This document shows, piece after piece, positions 45,222 through 52,874 of a DNA stretch of 64,000 bases. The DNA comes from Pararhodobacter aggregans. GTDB lineage: Bacteria; Pseudomonadota; Alphaproteobacteria; Rhodobacterales; Rhodobacteraceae. A program made the translations under genes and the position numbers. The stretch's first letter is position 1, and every line of letters starts with the position of its first letter. The notes beneath the pieces are model-generated. The model was not told the origin of the DNA. It made no database searches and saw only the letters and a list, made by a program, of their open reading frames with translations. The stretch spans positions 186,001-250,000 of the forward strand of contig NZ_QDDR01000005.1 of NCBI RefSeq assembly GCF_003075525.1, written 5' to 3'.

Positions 45222-46142
45222 GTGGATCGGGAAGTCTGGCGGGGCAGTGTCGCGGCCTGGGAATGCGACGAGATGGGGCATCTGAACACCCGTTTCTACG
45301 TGCTGCGCGCGGTCGAGGGGGTGGCGATGCTGCTGGCGCAGCTGGGCCTGCCGGGCACGACCCGCGCCGATGCCGAAACCAGTTTCGCCGTCGAGGACAT
45401 GCACATCCGCTTCCACCGCGAGGCGCGGCAGGCGGCCTCGCTGAGCCTGTCGGGCGGGGTGCTGGAGGCGGGGCCGGACTGGGCCGAGGTGCTGCTGGTG
45501 ATGGAGGATGTGGCCAAAGCCGAGGTGAAGGCCACCTTCCGCATCCGCCTGCGTCCCATCCGCCCGGCGAGCGGAGCGGCCCTGCCCTGGCCCGAGGGTT
45601 TCGCCGCCCGGGCCGAGGCGCGGCGCGTGACCATGCCCGAGATCGCGGCCCCGCGCTCGACCCCGGTGGGGGCGGTGGTGTCGCGGGCTTCGGCCGCGGC
45701 GGCTCAGGGCATGGCGCGGCTGTCGATGGGGGTGGTCGGGCCCGACCGGGTCGATGCGTTCGGGCGGATGGGGGCGTGGCATTTCATCGGCGCGGTCTCG
45801 GACGGGATCCGCTCGCTGACCGGGCCCTTCCGCGACATCATCGCGCAGAACGCCGATCCGGTGCCCGCGCGGGTCGGCGGCGCGGTGGTCGAGTTCCGCA
45901 TCCTGCATCTCGACTGGCCGCGGCTGGGGGATGGCTATGAGGTCCGGGGCGGGTTGCAGGGGATCGAGGGGCAGGTGCAGAAGCTGGTGTTCTGGATGCT
46001 CGACCCGGTGACGGGGCGGGTTTTCGGCACGATGCAGTCGATCGCGGTGAATTTCGATCTGGAGACGCGGAAGGTGATCCGCATGTCGGACCGGGCGCGG
46101 GAGCTGCTGGTCCCGTTGAGCCTGCCGGATCTGGGGTTGTGA
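45222..46142 (+). CDS. Double-hotdog thioesterase-like protein
   Basis: 306 aa, apparently two hotdog halves. The first (about 1-130) starts VWRGSVAAWECDEMGHLNTR, where DEMGHLNTRFY resembles the D-x-x-GHVNN-x-x-Y site of 4-hydroxybenzoyl-CoA-type thioesterases. The second (about 155-300) has VDAFGRMGAWHFIGAVSDGI and FWMLDPVTGRVFGTMQSIAV, with the Asp site degenerate. It should hydrolyse or bind an acyl-CoA. The start is a GTG at 45222 behind a strong GGAGGAGG site. Divergent from the Rieske gene; followed by the repeat island at 46150. Confidence 0.75.
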   Translation: MDREVWRGSVAAWECDEMGHLNTRFYVLRAVEGVAMLLAQLGLPGTTRADAETSFAVEDMHIRFHREARQAASLSLSGGVLEAGPDWAEVLLVMEDVAKAEVKATFRIRLRPIRPASGAALPWPEGFAARAEARRVTMPEIAAPRSTPVGAVVSRASAAAAQGMARLSMGVVGPDRVDAFGRMGAWHFIGAVSDGIRSLTGPFRDIIAQNADPVPARVGGAVVEFRILHLDWPRLGDGYEVRGGLQGIEGQVQKLVFWMLDPVTGRVFGTMQSIAVNFDLETRKVIRMSDRARELLVPLSLPDLGL

Positions 46143-46149
46143 GGGGGAC

Positions 46150-46446
46150 CGGGGTGGGTTGAAAACCCACCCTACGGGGTCTTGGACGGTGCGTGCGAGC
46201 ACGCACCCTACCGGTGGGCACAGCCGTGAAAGGACCCTCTTGCCCGCGATAAGGGCGGCGCCCGTACCGCCGGGGTGGGCGAGAAGCGCCCGCCCCGGGG
46301 GGGCGGTGCGGGCGCTGCCCGGCGTGCCGCCGGGCGGGACACAACTCGGCTGAGCGCGGCAAGACCGCATCCCGTAGGGTGCGTGCTCGCACGCACCATC
46401 CCGCGCCCCACGGAACGGCCCCGTAGGGTGGGTTTTCAACCCACCC
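46150..46446. repeat. Mosaic REP-like repeat island 1 (nested inverted hairpins)
   Basis: The whole 304-bp gap between the hotdog gene and the convergent hydratase gene is repeat. In order: hairpin A (46152-46172, GGGTGGGTT/AACCCACCC then TACGGGG), hairpin B (46188-46207, GGTGCGTGC/GCACGCACC then CTAC), a G/C-rich core (about 46249-46341), hairpin B in reverse orientation (about 46376-46400), and hairpin A in reverse (about 46423-46446). The outer and inner hairpins mirror each other about the core. The same hairpins and core recur at 55430-55760. No gene seen. Confidence 0.85.
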
Positions 46447-47160
46447 CTACCGGAACCGCTCCGCCGTCGCCGCCGCGTTCAACAGCGCCGCCAGCTCCCG
46501 CCGTGTCGCCCCCGAGGCCTCGGGGGCGCGCTTGAGGAACGCCTTCACCGCCCGCACCACGGCCGGGGAATTGGCCGAAAGCCCCTCGACCACACCCGCC
46601 ACAGCCGCGTCCAGATCCTCGGCCACCACGCCGACCAACCCCATCGCCTGCGCCTCCGCCGCGCTGACCGCCTGCCGGGTCAGCACCAGCCGGGCCAGCA
46701 CCGCCCGCGGCACCCGGTCGACCAGCGCGTCCATCACCAGCGTGGGCGCGATGTCGTGGTTCATCTCGGGCACCGAGAAGACTGCCGCCCGCTCGGCCAC
46801 CGCCACATCGGCCAGCGCCGCCAGCGCGCAGCCCACCCCCGCTGCGCGGCCCTGCACCCGGGCGACCACCGGCACCGGCGCCGACCGTAGCGCCTCGTAG
46901 AAGGCCAGCACCGGGTCCGAGATCTTCACCCTGAGGTCATTGGCCGTCAGCCGCGCGTCCTTGGGCGGCATGACCGGCGCGCGGCCGGTGCAGAAATCCG
47001 CCCCCTCGGCCCGGAGCAGGATCACCGTCACCTCCGGCGGCGGGGCCGAGACCGCCGCCGCGATCCCCTCGGTCATGCCTGCGGTCAGCGCGTTTCCCGC
47101 CTCGCCCCGGCAGAGCGTGATCTCCAGCACCTTGCCCGTCGTCTCGACCCTAAGCTCCAT
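46447..47160 (-). CDS. Enoyl-CoA hydratase/isomerase family protein
   Basis: 237-aa crotonase: LEITLCRGEAGNALTAGMTE, VTVILLRAEGADFCTGRAPV (first oxyanion strand), VARVQGRAAGVGCALAALAD (second oxyanion element) and AVFSVPEMNHDIAPTLVMDA. The catalytic Glu region reads VPEMNHDIAPT, without the usual GLPE...G-I-x-P, so hydration is not assured; a ring-opening or isomerase role is possible. The start overlaps the molybdopterin dehydrogenase stop by 11 bp, so both are co-expressed. The 3' end abuts repeat island 1. Confidence 0.82.
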   Translation of the reverse strand: MELRVETTGKVLEITLCRGEAGNALTAGMTEGIAAAVSAPPPEVTVILLRAEGADFCTGRAPVMPPKDARLTANDLRVKISDPVLAFYEALRSAPVPVVARVQGRAAGVGCALAALADVAVAERAAVFSVPEMNHDIAPTLVMDALVDRVPRAVLARLVLTRQAVSAAEAQAMGLVGVVAEDLDAAVAGVVEGLSANSPAVVRAVKAFLKRAPEASGATRRELAALLNAAATAERFR

Positions 47161-49486
47161 CGCGTGCCCTCCCGATCGCGTCCCAGATGGCCAGCGGCGT
47201 CGCCGGCATTTCCACATGATGCACGCCCAGATCCCCCAGGGCATCGGCAATCGCGCTGACGAAAACGCCGAGCGCCGGCGTCGTGCCGCCCTCGCCCCCG
47301 GGGCGGAAGCCCATCGGGTGGCTGGTCGCCGGAACCTCGCTCAGCGCGGTGGCGAAGCCGGGGTAATCCGTGGCGCGGGGCATGGCGTAATCCATGAAAC
47401 TGGCCGTCACCGGCTGGCCGTCCGCGTCGAAGCGGATCGCCTCCTGCCAGGCCTGACCCACGCCCTGCACGATCCCGCCATGGGTCTGGCCGTGCAGGAT
47501 CAAGGGGTTCAGCGCCCGGCCGACATCATCGACCGAGGTATAGCGGGGGATGGTCAGCGCGCCCGTCTCGGGGTCAATCTCGACCTCGCAGATTGCCGCG
47601 CCATAGGGGAAGCTCAGCCCCGCCGTCACCGCATCGCCCACCGCCGTCAGGGGCCCCTGCAGATCCTCGGGCAGGGCGGGGTCGGCGGTCCGGGCGGCGA
47701 GTTCGAAGAGGGTCATGGCGAGGTTGGTGCCCGGCGCGCGGAACACGCCGTCCTCGAATTCGGCCTCCGCCCCGGTCAGGACGCCGAAGACGGCCTTGGC
47801 GCGGGCCAGCACGCCCTTCACCGCCTGATCCATGACGATGCTGCCGAACCTCAGCGAGCGGCCCGAATGCGAGCCACCCCCGGCGATCACGTCATCCGTA
47901 TCGCCGGTCCTGAGCACCACCTGTTCGGGCGCCAGCCCCAGCCAGCCCGCGACCAGCTGGGCGAAGGCGGTACGGTGGCCCTGGCCGGTGTCCTGGGTGC
48001 CCAGCACCACCTCCACCCGGTCGTCCAGCACCGTGACCACGGCGAGTTCGCGGGGGAAACCGCCCGCGCCCTCGATGTAATTGCCGATGCCGAGGCCCCG
48101 GTACATGCCGCGCGTCCGCGCCTCGGCCCGCCGCGCCTCGAACCCCGCGGCGTCGGCCATCTCCAGCGCGGTGGCCAGCGTCGCCAGATGGTCGCCGCTG
48201 TCATAGGTCACGCCGAAGGGGTTGCGATAGGGGAAGGCCTCGCGCGGGATCATGTTGCGGCGGCGCAGCGCGACCCGGTCGATGCCGGTCTGCAAGGCCG
48301 CCAGATCCACCAGCCGCTCGATGGCATAGATCGCCTCGGGCCGCCCGGCGCTGCGGTAGGGGATGGTCGAGGGCGTGTTGGTCAGCACCGCCCGCCCCAC
48401 GGCATGGGCCACCGGCACGCGGTAGACCCCGGTCATCAACTGCAGGCCCTTGTTGAGAGGCGTGTAGCTGACGGTATGGGCGCCTAGGTTCGAGGTGTTG
48501 ACGCAGCGCAGGGCGAGGAAATTCCCGTCCCCGTCCAGCGCCAGTTCCGCCTCGATATGCAGGTCGCGGGCCTGAAAATCGCTGACGAAAGCCTCCAGCC
48601 GTTCGACCCGATGCTTGACCGGACGGCCGATCAGCCTGGCGGCATGGGCGATGACCACCCATTCGGGATAGGTCGCGTTGCGGCTGCCGAAATTGCCGCC
48701 GACATCCGGCGGGGCGAGGATGCGGACCGCCTCCATCCCCACGCCCAGCGAGGCCGCGACATGCTCGCGGATCTGCACCACGCCGCCGCCGCCCGAGCAA
48801 TGCACAATATAGCGGCCGTCCCGGTACTCGGCGGCGGCGGTGCGGGGCTCCATATGCACGCCGGTCACGCGGTTGACGTGGCTTTGGAAGCGGACGATAT
48901 GCGCGGCCTTCGCAAAGGCGGCCTCGGTCGCGGCGGCGTCGCCCAGCTCGGCCTCCAGCGCCAGATTGCCGGGTACGTTGAGCCAGACCTGAGGCGCCTC
49001 GGGGGCCAGCGCCTGCATCGCGTCGGTGACGGCGGGCAGGTCGTCGAACTCGGCCTCGATCAGCTCGGCCGCGTCCTTGGCGGCGTCCAGCGTTTCGGCG
49101 ACGACGCAGGCATAGGCCTCACCGGCGAAGCGCACGGCATCCAGCGGCAGCGGATGGTGCAGCGTCCTGAGCCGGGCCGAGCCGTCGCGCTGGCGGAGCG
49201 GCATGTCGGACCCCCGGTCGGCGCTGCCGATCTGATGCGGGATCGGGCCCACGCCCGCCGCGGCCAGATCGGCGCCGGTCAGCACCGCCAGCACGCCGGG
49301 TACTTCGCGCGCGGCGGCGGTGTCGATGCGGAGGATGCGGGCATGGGCCACGGGCGCGCGGGCGAAGACGGCGAAGGCGGCGCCGGGCAGGGCCAGATCG
49401 TCGGCAAAGCGGCCCTGTCCCTGCAACAGGGCCACATCCTCGCGCCGGGGCAGGGCGGCGCCGATCCAGCGATTCGCTTCGGTCAT
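47150..49486 (-). CDS. Xanthine dehydrogenase family molybdopterin-binding (large) subunit, orphan
   Basis: 778-aa molybdopterin-cytosine-dinucleotide hydroxylase large subunit. Seen: RREDVALLQGQGRFADDLAL N-terminus, the a/b-hammerhead region ATFAVFARAPVAHARILRID-like segment, DVGGNFGSRNATYPEWVVIA (Mo-cofactor), TIPYRSAGRPEAIYAIERLV, GTQDTGQGHRTAFAQLVAGW (Q-loop) and GEGGTTPALGVFVSAIADAL with the catalytic Glu. It lacks the CoxL AYXCSFR motif, so it is not a CO dehydrogenase. It would hydroxylate a heteroaromatic or aldehyde, but no FAD-binding or [2Fe-2S] subunit gene is within the window. AGGGAGGCA precedes the ATG at 49486; the frame's earlier codons reach into the promoter. Confidence 0.88.
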   Translation of the reverse strand: MTEANRWIGAALPRREDVALLQGQGRFADDLALPGAAFAVFARAPVAHARILRIDTAAAREVPGVLAVLTGADLAAAGVGPIPHQIGSADRGSDMPLRQRDGSARLRTLHHPLPLDAVRFAGEAYACVVAETLDAAKDAAELIEAEFDDLPAVTDAMQALAPEAPQVWLNVPGNLALEAELGDAAATEAAFAKAAHIVRFQSHVNRVTGVHMEPRTAAAEYRDGRYIVHCSGGGGVVQIREHVAASLGVGMEAVRILAPPDVGGNFGSRNATYPEWVVIAHAARLIGRPVKHRVERLEAFVSDFQARDLHIEAELALDGDGNFLALRCVNTSNLGAHTVSYTPLNKGLQLMTGVYRVPVAHAVGRAVLTNTPSTIPYRSAGRPEAIYAIERLVDLAALQTGIDRVALRRRNMIPREAFPYRNPFGVTYDSGDHLATLATALEMADAAGFEARRAEARTRGMYRGLGIGNYIEGAGGFPRELAVVTVLDDRVEVVLGTQDTGQGHRTAFAQLVAGWLGLAPEQVVLRTGDTDDVIAGGGSHSGRSLRFGSIVMDQAVKGVLARAKAVFGVLTGAEAEFEDGVFRAPGTNLAMTLFELAARTADPALPEDLQGPLTAVGDAVTAGLSFPYGAAICEVEIDPETGALTIPRYTSVDDVGRALNPLILHGQTHGGIVQGVGQAWQEAIRFDADGQPVTASFMDYAMPRATDYPGFATALSEVPATSHPMGFRPGGEGGTTPALGVFVSAIADALGDLGVHHVEMPATPLAIWDAIGRARDGA

Positions 49487-49518
49487 CGGGTGCCTCCCTG
49501 TTTCTGGACTATTGCAAA

Positions 49519-49549
49519 CCGGCTTATACATTGACAAATTCGAAGCCGG
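49519..49549. promoter_or_regulatory. Inverted repeat CCGGCTT/AAGCCGG in divergent promoter region
   Basis: Perfect 7-bp arms at 49519-49525 and 49543-49549 with a 17-base AT-rich spacer (ATACATTGACAAATTCG). It lies 33-63 bp upstream of the molybdopterin subunit start and can bracket a promoter; candidate operator for one or both divergent operons. Confidence 0.45.
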
Positions 49550-49622
49550 GGCAAGGGGTTTCGGACTGGCCCGGTTCCGGGGTCTTGGGGGCTGGGCACA
49601 GGGCGACCTCGATCATTGACAA
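49529..49622 (+). promoter_or_regulatory. Direct repeat CATTGACAA (two copies) with -35-like boxes
   Basis: CATTGACAA occurs at 49529-49537 and again at 49614-49622, each containing a perfect -35-like TTGACA. The second copy continues into the AT-rich TATCAGGCTTTCTTATATC, the best promoter candidate for the plus-strand mandelate-like operon, about 85 bp before its first ATG. -10 assignment is uncertain (TTATAT or TATATC at short spacing). Confidence 0.4.
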
Positions 49623-49704
49623 TATCAGGCTTTCTTATATCAAAGCGGAACCGGCGGGCGAGGGCAAGGCCCGATTGCGCGGCCGGATCAGGGGGAGGGA
49701 TCGC

Positions 49705-51165
49705 ATGACCGACAGCGCGGAAGTGCTTGTGCCGCAAGGCTATACCGAGGCCGAACTGCTGATCGACGGCGACTGGATCGGCGCCGATGCCCGGCATTCC
49801 ACGCCCATCGTGAACCCCGCGACCGGCCGCGCCATCGGCCGCGTGCCCCATGCCAATGCGGCGGATCTGGACCGGGCGCTGGTCGCCGCCGAGCGGGAAT
49901 TCCCGAAATGGCGCAAAGTCTCGCCGCGCGAACGGGGCCGGATCCTGAAACGCGCCGCCGACCTGCTGCACGAAAGGGGCGATGCCATCGCGCGCCTCGC
50001 CACGCTGGAGATGGGCAAGCCGCTGGGCGAGGCCAAGATCGAGCTGCATGTCGCCTGCGAGGAACTGGAATGGTTCGCCGAGGAAGCGCGCCGCACTTGG
50101 GGCCGCATCCCGCCGGGCCGCTTCGGCGACACCCGCTTCAGCGTGATCCGTCAACCGGTCGGCCCCGCCGCCGGTTTCTCGGCCTGGAATTTCCCGATCG
50201 GCAACGCCTGCCGCAAGATGGGCTCGGCGCTCGCTGCCGGCTGCCCGATGATCTACAAACCGGGCGAGGAGGCCCCGGCCTCGGCCCTCGCCGTCGCGCG
50301 CTGTCTGGTCGATGCGGGGGTGCCCGCGGGCGTCATCGCCGTGGTCTTCGGCGTGCCGGACACCATTTCGCGCCACCTGATCGCCTCACCCGTGATCCGC
50401 AAGATTTCCTTCACCGGCTCGGTCCCGGTCGGCAAGCACCTCATCAAGCTGGCGGCCGAAGGCGTGAAGCGGACGACGATGGAACTGGGCGGCCACGCGC
50501 CGGTGCTGGTCTTCGACGACGCGCCCTTCGAGGCGACGCTGGAGCAATCCGTCTTCCGCAAATACCGCAACGCCGGGCAGGTCTGCGTCTCGCCCACCCG
50601 CTTTTATGTGCAGGATGCCACTTATGACGCGTTCTGCGCGGGCTTCGCCGAGCGCGCCAAGAAGATCCGCGTCGGCGACGGGCTGGCCGCCGACACACAG
50701 ATGGGCCCCCTGGTCCATGCACGCCGCCGCGACGGGATCGAGGCGCTGGTGCAGGACGCCGTGGCCAAGGGCGCGAAGCTGCTGGCGGGTGGCGAGCGGC
50801 TGGGCAATGACGGGTTCTATTACGCCCCGACCGTGCTGGCCGATGTCCCGGACGAGGCGCGGATCATGTCCGAGGAACCCTTTGGCCCGGTCGCCGTGCT
50901 GAACCGCTTCACCGGCATCGACGATGCGATCCAAAAGGCCAATGCGCTGCCCTATGGTCTGGCGGCCTATGCCTTCACCCAGTCGGTGGCCAATATCCAC
51001 CGGCTGTCGGACGAGATCGAGGCCGGGATGTTCGGCATCAATTCCTTCAACATCTCGATGCCCGAAACCCCGTTCGGCGGGGTCAAGGAAAGCGGGCTGG
51101 GGTCGGAGGTCGGGACCGAGGGTCTGGACGCTTATCTCGTCACCCGCACCATCTCTGTCACCTGA
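49705..51165 (+). CDS. Aldehyde dehydrogenase (NAD(P)-dependent), pathway gene of a 2-hydroxyacid operon
   Basis: 486-aa ALDH: GFSAWNFPIGNACRKMGSAL (cofactor/Asn), FTGSVPVGKHLIKLAAEGVK, MELGGHAPVLVFDDAPFEAT (catalytic Glu), RNAGQVCVSPTRFYVQD (catalytic Cys) and EEPFGPVAVLNRF. It oxidises an aldehyde to the acid. AGGGGGAGGGA marks the ATG at 49705; the frame is open to 49531 only across the promoter. First gene of a plus-strand operon with a ThDP decarboxylase and two 2-hydroxyacid dehydrogenases, the same enzyme set as in mandelate catabolism, where it would be the benzaldehyde dehydrogenase equivalent. Confidence 0.88.
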   Translation: MTDSAEVLVPQGYTEAELLIDGDWIGADARHSTPIVNPATGRAIGRVPHANAADLDRALVAAEREFPKWRKVSPRERGRILKRAADLLHERGDAIARLATLEMGKPLGEAKIELHVACEELEWFAEEARRTWGRIPPGRFGDTRFSVIRQPVGPAAGFSAWNFPIGNACRKMGSALAAGCPMIYKPGEEAPASALAVARCLVDAGVPAGVIAVVFGVPDTISRHLIASPVIRKISFTGSVPVGKHLIKLAAEGVKRTTMELGGHAPVLVFDDAPFEATLEQSVFRKYRNAGQVCVSPTRFYVQDATYDAFCAGFAERAKKIRVGDGLAADTQMGPLVHARRRDGIEALVQDAVAKGAKLLAGGERLGNDGFYYAPTVLADVPDEARIMSEEPFGPVAVLNRFTGIDDAIQKANALPYGLAAYAFTQSVANIHRLSDEIEAGMFGINSFNISMPETPFGGVKESGLGSEVGTEGLDAYLVTRTISVT

Positions 51166-51173
51166 GGCCGCCC

Positions 51174-52874
51174 ATGAAATACCAGATCCCGACCGGCACC
51201 ACCGCGGCCGAAGATGTCCTGAGCCGCCTGAAAGCCGCGGGGGTCGAGGTGCTGTTCGCCAATGGCGGCACCGATTTCCCTTCGATCATCGAGGCTTATG
51301 CGAATGCGGGCGAAAGCGGGCTGGACCTGCCCACGGTCCACACGATCACGCATGAGGGCGTGGCGCTGGGCATGGCGCATGGCTGGTATCTGATGAAAGG
51401 CACGCCCGCCGGGGTCATGGTGCATGTGAACGTGGGGCTGGCCAATGCGGTCATGGGCCTTGTCAACGCCCGGTCGGAAAGCGTGCCGGTGGTGATGTGT
51501 TCGGGCCGGACGCCGCTGACCGAGGGCAATAGGTTCGGCGCGCGCTCCTCACCCATCCACTGGGGGCAGGAGATGCGCGATCAGGCGGCGATGATCCGCG
51601 AGGTGGTGAAATGGGATTACGAGCTGCGCTACCCTGAGCAGGGCGGCGCGGTGGTGGACCGGGCGGTCAGCATCGCCATGAGCGAGCCGCGGGGGCCGGT
51701 CTATCTGTCCCTCCCGCGTGAGGTTCTGGCCGAGGAAAAGCCCGTGCCGCCGCATCGCCCGGGGACCAACGTGGCGCCGACCAGCTACGCCGCCGCCGAT
51801 CCCGCCGCGATCCGCCGGGCGGCCGAGGCTCTGGCCAAGGCCAAGCGCCCGGTCATCATCTCGCAAAGCCCCGACCATTTCGCGGGCTTCGATCTGCTGG
51901 CCGCGCTGGCCGAGACCCATGCCATTCCGGTCGTGGAATACTGGTCGATCCGGCAGGCCCTGCCGACCACGCATCCGATGCACGCGGGCCGGGAGCCCAC
52001 ACCCTGGGTCAGGGACGCCGATGTGATCGTGGCCTTGAACGCCATGGTGCCGTGGATCCCCGAGACGGTCGAGCCGCCCTCCGATTGCACGATTATCGCG
52101 CTGGGCCCCGATCCCTTGCACCAGACGGTGCCGAACCGGGGCTTCCCCATCGACATCTCGCTGGCGGGCGGCATCACGCCGACGCTGGCCGCGCTGATGG
52201 CCGAACTGGACGCGCTGGCGGGCGACACCGCCCATCCCGAACGCCGCGCCCGGGTGGCCGAGTTCCGCGCCAGGCAGGCCGAGGGCGTGGCGAAGCGCGT
52301 CGCCGCCGGGCAGGGGCAGCCGATGAGCCCGGCCTATGTCTCGAAATGCCTGTCGGACGCGGCCGATGACAGCTTCACCTTTTTCAACGAGCTGGGCGTC
52401 GACCCCTCGGTGATGGAGTTCCGCGCGCCCATGACGCTGTTCGGCTCGCCCCTGTCGGGGGGCCTCGGCTGGGGGATGACGGCGGCGCTGGGCGCGCAAC
52501 TCGCGGCGCGCGACCGGCAGGTGGTGGCCTGCGTGGGGGACGGGTCGTACCTTTTCGCCAACCCCTCGGCCTGCCACCAGACGGCGGCGGCGCTGGGCCT
52601 GCCGCTGCTGACGGTGGTGTTCAACAACGGCATCTGGAACGCGGTGCGGCGCTCGACGCTCTATATGTACCCAGAGGGGAAAGCGGCGCAGGCCAACACC
52701 ATGCCGATCACCTCGCTGGCGCCGATGCCCGACCACGCGGCTGCGGCCCGGGCCCATGGCGCCCATGCCGAGCAGGTGGTGGACGGCGCCGACCTGCCCG
52801 CCGCGATCCAGCGCGCGCTGGCCGCGACCAAGGCCGGGCAACAGGCGCTTCTTGAGGTGGTGGTGAGCTACTGA
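51174..52874 (+). CDS. Thiamine diphosphate-dependent enzyme (2-oxoacid decarboxylase/ALS-like)
   Basis: 566-aa ThDP enzyme in three domains. Pyr domain: AAEDVLSRLKAAGVEVLFAN and HTITHEGVALGMAHGWYLMK with the cofactor-activating Glu. Central domain: ADPAAIRRAAEALAKAKRPV. PP domain: VACVGDGSYLFANPSACHQT and LLTVVFNNGIWNAVRRSTLY, the GDG...NN Mg-ThDP motif. The SSPIHWGQEMRDQAAMIREV stretch is unlike acetolactate synthase, and there is no regulatory subunit gene. With 2-hydroxyacid dehydrogenases after it and an aldehyde dehydrogenase before it, benzoylformate-decarboxylase-like action on a 2-oxoacid is the best guess. The stop overlaps the next ATG (TGATG). Confidence 0.85.
   Translation: MKYQIPTGTTAAEDVLSRLKAAGVEVLFANGGTDFPSIIEAYANAGESGLDLPTVHTITHEGVALGMAHGWYLMKGTPAGVMVHVNVGLANAVMGLVNARSESVPVVMCSGRTPLTEGNRFGARSSPIHWGQEMRDQAAMIREVVKWDYELRYPEQGGAVVDRAVSIAMSEPRGPVYLSLPREVLAEEKPVPPHRPGTNVAPTSYAAADPAAIRRAAEALAKAKRPVIISQSPDHFAGFDLLAALAETHAIPVVEYWSIRQALPTTHPMHAGREPTPWVRDADVIVALNAMVPWIPETVEPPSDCTIIALGPDPLHQTVPNRGFPIDISLAGGITPTLAALMAELDALAGDTAHPERRARVAEFRARQAEGVAKRVAAGQGQPMSPAYVSKCLSDAADDSFTFFNELGVDPSVMEFRAPMTLFGSPLSGGLGWGMTAALGAQLAARDRQVVACVGDGSYLFANPSACHQTAAALGLPLLTVVFNNGIWNAVRRSTLYMYPEGKAAQANTMPITSLAPMPDHAAAARAHGAHAEQVVDGADLPAAIQRALAATKAGQQALLEVVVSY

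Noticed and set aside
49531-49704. Extended aldehyde dehydrogenase start.
   Set aside because: The extension covers the divergent promoter region and lacks family similarity; the ATG at 49705 has a strong ribosome-binding site.
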